Origin: JAKVCB01 sp963578605
GTDB taxonomy: Bacteria; Planctomycetota; Planctomycetia; Pirellulales; Lacipirellulaceae
Reading direction: 5' to 3'
DNA: 64,000 nt
Assembly (NCBI GenBank): GCA_963578605.1
Contig: CAUZEA010000001.1
Location: 62,001-126,000, forward strand
Positions 9,369 to 17,225 of this stretch are shown one piece after another (position 1 is the stretch's first letter; every line of letters begins with the position of its first letter). Under the pieces are notes generated by a model. It did no database searches. It saw only the letters and a program-made list of their open reading frames with translations, and had not been told where the DNA came from. Position numbers and translations under genes: made by a program.

Positions 9369-9929
9369 TCAACTTTTTTGCCACATAACGTCCGCGGCAC
9401 CGGAGACATGGTTCGCGGCGCGGGCCAAGACAAACAGCAGGTCGCTGAGCCGGTTCACATAGCGGAGCAAATCGGGCCGCACCGGTTCAACTGCAGCAAG
9501 GGCCACGATTTTGCGCTCCGCCCGGCGACAAATGCAGCGGGCCAGATGGATCGCCGCTGCCGACTTGCTTCCCCCAGGTAAAACGAACTCCGTGAGCGGC
9601 TTGAGGGCCTCGCTCCAGTGATCGATGTCGTTCTCCAGCGATGCAACATCGGCTGCTTCGACCGAAAACGAAGCTGCCTCACTGGTTGATGGAGTCGCCA
9701 GTTCGGCGCCAAGGTTGAACAGCTGGTGCTGCAAACGAACCAGAATGTGATCGATCGCCTCAACCGCCGGGGCTACCTGGCTCAACTCGGCTCGAGCCAG
9801 GCCAATCGCGGCATTCAATTCATCCATGTCTCCATAGGCGGCCACACGAAGGCTGTCCTTGCGGGCGCGGCTACCACCGATAAATCCCGTATCGCCGGTA
9901 TCGCCGGTACGTGTATAAATTTTGGCCAT
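9369..9929 (-). CDS. ATP:cob(I)alamin adenosyltransferase, PduO type
   Basis: This enzyme transfers the 5'-deoxyadenosyl group of ATP to cob(I)alamin to make coenzyme B12. The N-terminal ATP-binding signature MAKIYTRTGDTGDTGFIGG is clear, followed by RVAAYGDMDELNAAIGLARAE. The second signature, LPGGSKSAAAIHLARCICRRAER, and the end motif YVNRLSDLLFVLARA are also present. At 186 aa it is full length for the trimeric PduO family. ATG 9929 is chosen because MAKIYTRTG is the usual start. No B12-dependent enzyme or cobalamin riboswitch was seen nearby. In the GDTGDTG motif the repeated GDT replaces the usual GDxG form, a minor variation. Confidence 0.92.
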   Translation of the reverse strand: MAKIYTRTGDTGDTGFIGGSRARKDSLRVAAYGDMDELNAAIGLARAELSQVAPAVEAIDHILVRLQHQLFNLGAELATPSTSEAASFSVEAADVASLENDIDHWSEALKPLTEFVLPGGSKSAAAIHLARCICRRAERKIVALAAVEPVRPDLLRYVNRLSDLLFVLARAANHVSGAADVMWQKS

Positions 9930-10112
9930 AGTACTACAAGATCCCAGAAAAGAGGGGAAGTGAAGACAGACCGAGCTTGTTATCATACCGTAAGATGCTT
10001 TGATTCGTCATTACCCTCATTCCGGCAACCCACCTTGTCAAAAGCACAAACCCTGTAACGATAGAAGTAGTTCTCTGTGGTACGAGTCTCCTAGCTCACA
10101 AATCGGTAGCAT

Positions 10113-11216
10113 ATGCAAGCCAGCAACGCCAAGCGGAATTTCACGATCGGTCGCCTTACGCTCACAATACTTTCAACGGTTGCCATGGCGTATGGCAATG
10201 AGCTTTCCAGGGCGCAGGCTGACAATTCGCCTGTCGAGGCAAACCATCTTTCAAATATCCGCCAGATAACTGAGGGATTTACCAGGGCGGGAGAAGGGTA
10301 CTTTTCACCGGACGGCCAAACGATCGTTTATCAGGCGATTTCCCCGGGCTATCCCTTTTATCAGATTTATTCCCAGCGGCTTGCCGACGGGGCTTTGCCG
10401 CACCGAATCAGCACCGGACATGGGAGAACGACGTGTAGTTACTTCTCTCCCGATGGAAGCCAGATTCTCTTTGCTTCAAGCCACCTTGACCCCAATATCC
10501 GTGCCACTGAGTTGACTGCACTTGAGCAGCAAGAAGAAGATCGTCGCACAGGCCGGCGTCGACGGTACCAATGGGATTTTGATCCTTACATGGAACTCTT
10601 CGTAGCTGATCGCGAGGGCAGGAAGCTCGCACGGCTGACCGAGACACCCGGCTACGATGCAGAATGCGCCTATTCGCCAGACGGCACTGAAATCGTTTTC
10701 TGCAGCGATCGAGATGGAGACCCCGATCTCTACATTATGGATGTCGACGGTACAAACATCCGTCAACTTACGAACGAGCCAGGCTACGACGGTGGCCCCT
10801 TCTTTTCACCCGACGGCAACTGGATCATCTATCGCACCGACCGTGCCCGTCCTGACTACCTGCAAATCCATGCGATTCGAGCCGACGGCCAGCATGATAT
10901 TGCCCTCACCAACATCGATGGTGTGAATTGGGCCCCCTATTGGCACCCCGCACAGCCCTACATAATTTGGACCGGGGCCGATCACAGCGATCCCGCCAAG
11001 CAACCGAACTACGACCTCTGGATGCTCGCTTACGAAAAGGATGGCGACCAGCTCCAGGGAGTGGGAAACCCGATCCGGGTGACGAACCATCCGGCTGCCG
11101 ACGTTCTCCCGGTTTTTTCCCCTGACGGAAAACAACTTATGTGGACCTCCAAACGAACGCCAAATCGTTCCAGCCAGCTCTGGCTGGCCGACTTTCATCT
11201 GCCTGACTCCCCATAA
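10113..11216 (+). CDS. Secreted TolB-like (PD40) beta-propeller protein
   Basis: A signal-peptide-like N-terminus (LTLTILSTVAMAYGNELSRAQA) is followed by at least five PD40/WD40-like blades. Each has the FSPDG signature with a turn and a strand: YFSPDGQTIVYQ, YFSPDGSQILFAS, AYSPDGTEIVFCSDRDGDPDLYIM, FFSPDGNWIIYRTDR and VFSPDGKQLMWTS. This resembles the C-terminal domain of TolB, but the TolB N-terminal domain and its Pal-interaction context are missing, so it should not be called TolB. Such stand-alone propellers are abundant in planctomycetes and usually bind proteins or sugars in the periplasm. The function is unknown. Confidence 0.85.
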   Translation: MQASNAKRNFTIGRLTLTILSTVAMAYGNELSRAQADNSPVEANHLSNIRQITEGFTRAGEGYFSPDGQTIVYQAISPGYPFYQIYSQRLADGALPHRISTGHGRTTCSYFSPDGSQILFASSHLDPNIRATELTALEQQEEDRRTGRRRRYQWDFDPYMELFVADREGRKLARLTETPGYDAECAYSPDGTEIVFCSDRDGDPDLYIMDVDGTNIRQLTNEPGYDGGPFFSPDGNWIIYRTDRARPDYLQIHAIRADGQHDIALTNIDGVNWAPYWHPAQPYIIWTGADHSDPAKQPNYDLWMLAYEKDGDQLQGVGNPIRVTNHPAADVLPVFSPDGKQLMWTSKRTPNRSSQLWLADFHLPDSP

Positions 11217-11507
11217 TCTCCCCAGGCGGCTAGTTGCGGAGGCCACTTCGATAGCCGGGCGGTTGCAGCCTGTCGACTCTGACCGAAGCCAGGGTTGGCC
11301 AATCTGGTCACAACCCAACCCATAATTCCTTGAAAACCAAGGCTGGGCAGGAGAAAATAGAGGTTTGGGCCTCGACCTCTGGATGACCCTCCGGGACGTC
11401 CATCGCGGAGTTTCCGAGAATTCCAGACCATCCTGGCCCGCCGCCCGTTTGAGGGAACTCACAGTTTCCTGCAAGATTCGACACGCAAGTCCAATGAGGA
11501 TATCTCG

Positions 11508-13250
11508 ATGAGAACTTGTTCAAACCATCTGTTCCTGCTGTTGGGAATGAGTGTTGCCGGTTTCGTACTCCACCCATCGGTACTGACCAATTCGCTCGAG
11601 GCGGCGACCGTCCCAGCGGAGGCTGATGCTGAATCGCCAGACAAGGGCGAGGAAGCTACAGCCGGGTCCGAAACGCCCGACGAAGCCCCGACGGAATCTC
11701 CCGACGACGCCAATGACAGCGATACCGACGACGCCACGGAACACGATTCACAGCCAGAGGACGAAGCCAGCGAGGACGTGGACAACAAAGAGGAAGAAAA
11801 GGAGAAAGGGAAGAAGTCGGATTCAACCGCAACAAAGGATCCAAAGAAAAACAAAAAGGAGCGCAAGTCCCACAAAGTCAAGGCGGAGCGTTTCAAGGTA
11901 GAAGTCAGCCTCAAGGGCATCATGGTTGCCCGCGATACGACCGAAATCGTCCTGCGACCGGAAGCGTGGTCGGAATTCAAGATTGAAGAGATCGTCCCAC
12001 ATGGCTCAGAAGTTCATGAAGGCCAAGTCCTTGTCCGATTCGACAGCCGAAAACTTCAGGAAGCGATCGCTGCTCTGGAATTGGAACTGCATCTCAGCGA
12101 CCTGGCAATTCGCCGTGCGGAGGAAGAATTGCCCCGGCTTGAAAAAATGCTGGATCTCAAGCTGTCGGACACCCAGCGGAATGCCGAACGTGCCCGAGAG
12201 GATTACGACCGCTTCAAAAAACTGGAACAACAATTTTTTGAAAAGATGGTCGACTATACCGTAAAGGGTTCCGAGTTCCAGCTCGATTACGTCCTCGAAG
12301 AATTGCAACAACTCGAAAAGATGTACGAGGCGGATGATCTTACAGAAGAAACCGAAGAAATTATTCTCGAGCGTCAACGCAACTCGGTCGACCTGGCCAG
12401 ATTCAATGTCGAAGATGCCGAATTTTATCGCGATCGCGTACTGAAGATCATGTTACCGCGAATGGAATCGCAGCTTCAAGATAACATCGAAACCACCAAA
12501 TTGGCCTTTGAGCGAGCTGGAATGTCGAACAATTTGGACCTGAACCGGGCACGATACGAATTGGAAAAAACAAAGCAGCAACGGGAAAAGTCTGCCGACC
12601 GGCATGCAAAACTCGTCGGCGACAAATCACTCTTGGAATTAAAAGCACCCACCGCCGGAATTGTCTATTTCGGACATGCGACGCGGGGACAGTGGACCAA
12701 CATGGCATCGATGATCAACAAGCTTCGCCCCCATAGCTCCGTGACATCCAATTCCATCTTGATGACAATCGTAAAACCTCGCCCACTTTATGTGGCAGGA
12801 GACATCGGCGAGACCAATCGACCCGGTGTGAAGGCGGGGCAACCAGCCAAAATCGTACTTCCACCCGAAGGAAGTCCTAAACTCGAAGCCACGGTCGAAA
12901 CGCTCTCGATGGCGCCGATTAGCCGTGCAAAATTCTGGATCGATTTGAAACTCCTCACTGAAAATGAACCGGAGTGGCTCGTCGCTGGAATGACTTGCAA
13001 AGTCAAGGTGGTCACGTACGATCAAGCCAATGCGATTGTTGTCCCCAAAGATGCAATCCATTCCGATGAGGATAACGAAGAGGCGAAATACGTATGGGTT
13101 GTGGACCCAGACGACGCGTCGGCCGGGGCCCAGCGGCGAAGCGTGAAAACTGGCCAGCGTTCCAGCGAAAATATCGAAATCGTGGCGGGACTAGAGATCG
13201 GCGACGTTGTCTCCCTGGAAGACGAGCAAGATGATGCCGATGACAAATAA
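11508..13250 (+). CDS. HlyD/RND-type periplasmic adaptor with long acidic N-terminal linker
   Basis: ATG 11508 follows a GAGGA box by about 8 bases. The protein has a signal peptide (LLLGMSVAGFVLHPSVLTNSLEAA), then about 85 residues of Glu/Asp/Lys-rich low-complexity sequence. Next comes a split barrel/lipoyl region (EEIVPHGSEVHEGQVLVRFD), a very long coiled coil (residues of about 185-370) and the second lipoyl half (LELKAPTAGIVYFGHATRGQW). It closes with beta-barrel and membrane-proximal domains (PLYVAGDIGETNRPGVKAGQ). This is the architecture of membrane fusion proteins in efflux pumps. No inner-membrane pump or TolC-like gene is beside it. Its 3' end overlaps the next gene, so the two are translationally coupled. 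Confidence 0.85.
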   Translation: MRTCSNHLFLLLGMSVAGFVLHPSVLTNSLEAATVPAEADAESPDKGEEATAGSETPDEAPTESPDDANDSDTDDATEHDSQPEDEASEDVDNKEEEKEKGKKSDSTATKDPKKNKKERKSHKVKAERFKVEVSLKGIMVARDTTEIVLRPEAWSEFKIEEIVPHGSEVHEGQVLVRFDSRKLQEAIAALELELHLSDLAIRRAEEELPRLEKMLDLKLSDTQRNAERAREDYDRFKKLEQQFFEKMVDYTVKGSEFQLDYVLEELQQLEKMYEADDLTEETEEIILERQRNSVDLARFNVEDAEFYRDRVLKIMLPRMESQLQDNIETTKLAFERAGMSNNLDLNRARYELEKTKQQREKSADRHAKLVGDKSLLELKAPTAGIVYFGHATRGQWTNMASMINKLRPHSSVTSNSILMTIVKPRPLYVAGDIGETNRPGVKAGQPAKIVLPPEGSPKLEATVETLSMAPISRAKFWIDLKLLTENEPEWLVAGMTCKVKVVTYDQANAIVVPKDAIHSDEDNEEAKYVWVVDPDDASAGAQRRSVKTGQRSSENIEIVAGLEIGDVVSLEDEQDDADDK

Positions 13251-14502
13251 TCCTTTACCGCTGAAGTTTTCTCCAATGCTGGTCGTCGTTCTGGGGCTGA
13301 TAACCGGACTGGTCCATGGAGTGTTGTGGTCTGAACTGTCTCAAGCTGCAAAGGCTGGCACCCCAGCCTCCGAGGGAATCTCGCCACTTGCGACTCGGGG
13401 GCCCAAACCAAAGCCGATTGTTCCCCCGCCTCCGCAAGCAATCGATGACGCCATCAAGCGAGGTATCGTCTTTTTGCTGGCGGATCAACGTCCCGATGGT
13501 TCCTGGGGCAGTCCCGAGGGAACCAAGGGCTTGAACATCTATGCCCCTCCTCCCGGTGCCCACGACGCCTTTCGAACTGCCGTCACCTCTTTGGTCGTGT
13601 GGGCACTGATCGATGCCACCGACCGTTTGCCCCGTGAACTGCAAGTGGAGGTCAACAAAGCAATCGACGGCGGGGAAAAATCCCTTGCGGAGCGACTGAT
13701 CACTCTGCGGCGGGCAACCCCCGACACGCTCTACAACATCTGGGCTCACGCTTACTCAATTCAAGCCCTGACGCGTCTTCACAGGCAGGCCCAAGGCGAC
13801 GTGGCACGTCAGGAGCGCCTGCGAAACCTGGCCGCAGGACAAGTCGATATGTTGCGTCGCTACAGCTTTATCAACGGTGGCTGGAGCTATTACGACTTTG
13901 TCGCCAGAACGCAGCAACCAGCTGGAAGCCCGATGAGTTTCACGACGGCTACCGTCCTAATTGCTTTACGCGATGCCCGCGAGATGCTTGAAATTGAGTT
14001 TCCTGAAAAGTTGATTGACAAGGCAATCGCCTCGCTCAAGCGTCAACAAAAGCCCGACTTCAGCTATGCCTACGGGGAATACCTGCGGTTGGTACCGATG
14101 CACCCAATCAACCGACCTGGTGGAAGTCTGGGGCGCTCGCAAGTTTGCAATCTGGCACTTCGTTTGTACGGCGATGAACGGGTTACCGATGAGGTGCTCG
14201 TTACCTGGCTTAATCGATTGATCGCCCGCAATGGTTGGCTTGGCCTGGCACGTAAGCGACCCATTCCTCATGATTCGGATTTCTACGTGGCAGGGTATTT
14301 TTACTACTACGGACACTTTTATGCCGCGATGTGTATCGACGAATTGCCAAAAGATCGCAGGCCCTTTTTTCAAGAACAACTGGCAAATATCATCCTGTCT
14401 TTGCAAGAACAGGATGGCAGCTGGTGGGACTTTCCACTTTACAACTACCACAAGCAATACGGGACTGCGATGGCCATAATGACCCTGGTGCGATGTCGCT
14501 AA
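13231..14502 (+). CDS. Prenyltransferase/squalene-cyclase-fold secreted protein
   Basis: The N-terminus has a membrane or signal segment (SPMLVVVLGLITGLVHGVLW), then a Pro-rich stretch. The body has repeated helical hairpins typical of the alpha/alpha toroid of terpenoid cyclases and prenyltransferases, with QW-like phrases at both ends (LADQRPDGSWGSPEG and LQEQDGSWWDFPLYNYHKQY). The catalytic Asp motif of squalene-hopene cyclase (DxDD) is not seen, so this is probably a binding or structural member. Three ATGs cluster at 13231, 13234 and 13240, inside the last codons of the adaptor gene (stop at 13248-13250). Overlap with the adaptor suggests a shared envelope role; this is inference from context. 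Confidence 0.75.
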   Translation: MMPMTNNPLPLKFSPMLVVVLGLITGLVHGVLWSELSQAAKAGTPASEGISPLATRGPKPKPIVPPPPQAIDDAIKRGIVFLLADQRPDGSWGSPEGTKGLNIYAPPPGAHDAFRTAVTSLVVWALIDATDRLPRELQVEVNKAIDGGEKSLAERLITLRRATPDTLYNIWAHAYSIQALTRLHRQAQGDVARQERLRNLAAGQVDMLRRYSFINGGWSYYDFVARTQQPAGSPMSFTTATVLIALRDAREMLEIEFPEKLIDKAIASLKRQQKPDFSYAYGEYLRLVPMHPINRPGGSLGRSQVCNLALRLYGDERVTDEVLVTWLNRLIARNGWLGLARKRPIPHDSDFYVAGYFYYYGHFYAAMCIDELPKDRRPFFQEQLANIILSLQEQDGSWWDFPLYNYHKQYGTAMAIMTLVRCR

Positions 14503-15124
14503 AGGGGTTCCCAAACGGCTCTTCTCCTGGGCTCTCTTGGGCTCTCTTGGGCTCTCCCCTCTCCGGTGGGTCTCCCGGGCTTCTCTTGGCTGCCAGTCTT
14601 TGGACCCGATGCTGCCAGTCTTTGGACCCGATATTGTTGGCCAGCCACACATAACGTGCGGTAACGGTTCTACCGGTTCGACGGTGTAGCCGGTTTGAGG
14701 CCAGCTGGAAGTATTCGTGCGTAGCATAACGAGTTGGCAGAGACCGGCAGGTACCGACCGACGCCTCCCGGGTAATGGGACTCTGCGGCACAACCCTACA
14801 CCGCAAACCAGGTCAGGTCCTACGGCTTGTATGGTTGGCTGGCCTCGCGATTTCCCTGCGACCACATAGCGTTTTATGGAGCGATTGCCCGAGTGACCTA
14901 AGTTTGAAGCAGAACGGGGCCAGCTCAACCTAATCACCGGTCAAACCGGGTGAAGACCGTTACCAGACGATGGGGCCAAAGTGTATGGCACGTCGTCAAA
15001 ACGACCCCCAACAACTCCCCACGGCACTTACGAGAAAGTCAGCAACAGGTGCACGGCCACGGTATCACCACCCACCTGCCTGCTGACCACCAACTGCAAA
15101 ACACCACAAAAACGAGACGCACCG
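14503..15124. other. Intergenic region with short tandem repeats
   Basis: About 620 bases without a supportable gene. It contains three 10-base units TGGGCTCTCT near 14528-14556. It also has a perfect 21-base repeat, CTGCCAGTCTTTGGACCCGA plus T, at 14590-14610 and 14612-14632. The long frames here are low-complexity shadows of the repeats. No terminator or RNA gene is recognised. Confidence 0.5.
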
Positions 15125-15811
15125 ATGGGGTTCCTCAAAAAGTTCTTTCGTAACGTTTTTCATGACGATTTTCCAAGCCGTACCGCCAGCAGCTTCGACA
15201 AGCTCAGCGAGGACGAGTTGGAAACGCATTTGAGCATTTCCCGCTACGGCGACTTTGAATTGAGCGACGGCGTACGTCCCTCCTATGACCTGGAAATCGT
15301 CCCCCGTACAGGTTTCCGACACGACAGCTATCGAGACGAAGAGAGCAAGACAACCATACCGGTGCTAATGGGGGCTGTGACGCGCGAGCGCGTAATAGAA
15401 ACCTTTATCGACCTGCTCGAACCTCTGGGTAACGTTGTCGATGTTGTGCTCGAGACAAGCCACGGATGTAGTCCTGGCCACGTCGACCTCTACCGAGAGC
15501 ACCTGGACATGCCGATCTTGCAGAGTATCTTGTGGGACTTTGAAGACCTCCTAATCAATGACGGATGCGCCGGGATTGCCGTGCTCAATCCCGCCATTCC
15601 ACAAGAAGTCCAGCTCGACGAACACAAGCTGTTGATCGCTTATGGAAAAGACCTCACCGCCTACGAAAACGTCATGATCGACTGTAACGTGTCTTGCCAC
15701 GACGAAATGAAATTTATCACCGAGGCAGAGCATGTTCACTCAACTACAGATCAATACATTGAGCAGTTTGAGGAGTTGAAACTGCAGCTCGGCATGGATG
15801 GCTACCGATAG
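15125..15811 (+). CDS. Conserved-looking cytosolic protein of unknown function
   Basis: I do not recognise this 228-aa protein. It starts MGFLKKFFRNVFHDDF, which could be an amphipathic helix, and it lacks a signal peptide or membrane segment. Its composition is acidic with ordered alternation of strands and helices (ETFIDLLEPLGNVVDVVLETSH, LDMPILQSILWDFEDLLINDG, IPQEVQLDEHKLLIAYG). The frame is open further upstream to 14981, but that extension is Thr/Pro-rich and unlike coding sequence. ATG 15125 is therefore preferred. It is convergent with the C45-family hydrolase gene, whose stop is 65 bases away. Confidence 0.7.
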   Translation: MGFLKKFFRNVFHDDFPSRTASSFDKLSEDELETHLSISRYGDFELSDGVRPSYDLEIVPRTGFRHDSYRDEESKTTIPVLMGAVTRERVIETFIDLLEPLGNVVDVVLETSHGCSPGHVDLYREHLDMPILQSILWDFEDLLINDGCAGIAVLNPAIPQEVQLDEHKLLIAYGKDLTAYENVMIDCNVSCHDEMKFITEAEHVHSTTDQYIEQFEELKLQLGMDGYR

Positions 15812-15875
15812 CAAACGTCTGTACGGCGTGCGAACTACTGAGCGAGCTGCGGTGAAATCGCGCCTGAATCCTGCT

Positions 15876-17075
15876 CTAAGGGAATACCGTTGTCATCAAC
15901 GGAATCTCGCGTGCCCCAGCATCGGGGCGGCGTGCCAGCAATTCTCCCAAGGAGAACTCTTGATAATTCTGATCGGCGGCCGGCTGAAGATCGGCCGTGG
16001 CATTGGCAACCCACAACCGCAACGATGCCGGCTCAAACAGAACGTTGTGCAGATTCGAATTCATCGAAACGGGGCGATCCATGAGCCGACGTGCTGATTC
16101 CGCAGTGAAATCGCCATGCCCCTGCTTTGCCCGGCGAACAAGTTCGCGATAACGGTCTCCAGTCGAAAGAAGCACGCAATCTTTGACGGGAGTCGGCAAC
16201 AGGTCGTTGGTACTACCCGGCTTGATCAGCTCAAAACGATTCCAGGACGCCTCCATGCCAACTGCCTGATTGGTCTTTCCATCGGCAATCACAAAAAAAT
16301 ACTGGCAAGTCCGTGGCTGATCACGAAACAAGGTGACAGCCGCCGGTAGATCTTCAGCCGACCCCAGGACCTGACGCACAAGAACCGCCATAGGCACGCC
16401 GCTCCAGTGCCCATACCCCCCACCCCCCATCTCGCCAATGGAAACGTGCCGCGCATTCATCCCCGTCACCGAGCCGATGAAACCAGCGTAGGTGACATTC
16501 ACAAAGGGAATCCCTCCCGTCGGTTCAGCAACCATCAACACGGCATGCTCCTGCAACCGCCAATCGATGGCGTAATCGAGTACGCGACCGTGATAGAGAG
16601 TTCCATCCTTGGTTGCAGAATTCATCGTGGAAAAACCGCTGCAGTGCATAAGTTCCGGTAAAAAATTACCGATACGTATGTCGTCCTCATCGATCTCGGC
16701 CCCAGCAGCCAACCCGGCCAACTCCTCATAATAAGATGGTGGAATGTGTTTCCGTTGAAACTCGCAAATCCCTCGGATCGCACTCCGGGGATTGATCTTG
16801 AACGAACCTAACTTGACAAGGGTCGGACTGCTCAGCGCGGCCATCAAAAAATCCATATTTTCGTGGACGTGCTCCTTCAGCAGGGCCCCATGTTGATACC
16901 CCATTTCGTACGGGGTCCCCCGCACATGGAGCACTGCATACTGGTCGACCATTTCTAACCAACCGTCACCGCACCGGGCGATGGTCTCGGCTGCGACGAA
17001 TTGACGGCCAGCGAAAATTGAAGTGGCAAATACCAGTGCTGTGCAGGTAATTTGCAACAACCTGTTGGGCGTCAT
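15876..17075 (-). CDS. Secreted C45-family (acyltransferase/amidohydrolase) protein
   Basis: A signal peptide (LLQITCTALVFATSIFAGRQFVAA) precedes a domain matching the C45 peptidase / isopenicillin-N acyltransferase-like family of Ntn hydrolases. The family opening RGTPYEMGYQHGALLKEHV is present. The likely nucleophile, Cys145, lies in ELMHCSGFSTMNSATKDGTLYHGRVLDY and in this family becomes N-terminal after self-cleavage. Downstream, TYAGFIGSVTGMNARHVSIGE and GGGGYGHWSGVPMAVLVRQVL are typical. The expected reaction is hydrolysis of, or acyl transfer on, an amide bond; the substrate is unknown. The secreted location suggests a periplasmic or surface role. It is divergent from the adhesin gene. 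Confidence 0.82.
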   Translation of the reverse strand: MTPNRLLQITCTALVFATSIFAGRQFVAAETIARCGDGWLEMVDQYAVLHVRGTPYEMGYQHGALLKEHVHENMDFLMAALSSPTLVKLGSFKINPRSAIRGICEFQRKHIPPSYYEELAGLAAGAEIDEDDIRIGNFLPELMHCSGFSTMNSATKDGTLYHGRVLDYAIDWRLQEHAVLMVAEPTGGIPFVNVTYAGFIGSVTGMNARHVSIGEMGGGGYGHWSGVPMAVLVRQVLGSAEDLPAAVTLFRDQPRTCQYFFVIADGKTNQAVGMEASWNRFELIKPGSTNDLLPTPVKDCVLLSTGDRYRELVRRAKQGHGDFTAESARRLMDRPVSMNSNLHNVLFEPASLRLWVANATADLQPAADQNYQEFSLGELLARRPDAGAREIPLMTTVFP

Positions 17076-17225
17076 CCTGGATCAAAACATGGCTGATCTT
17101 CTCCTTTGCTGGCGTTATCTGGCGCCGCATATTATAATCTCTCTGAACCACTTCACCGATGGAATTGAGAGAGCCCATTACTGTGGAGCCAAAAAAAACA
17201 ACTGCTTTCTTGCTATTGTGCCCTG

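Noticed and set aside
9930..10112. Cobalamin riboswitch upstream of the adenosyltransferase
   Set aside because: No B12-box-like GCCACTG element found on the minus strand.
14390..14806. Minus-strand 138-aa frame over the short repeats
   Set aside because: It overlaps the 3' end of the toroid-fold gene and the repeats generate its sequence; no domain.
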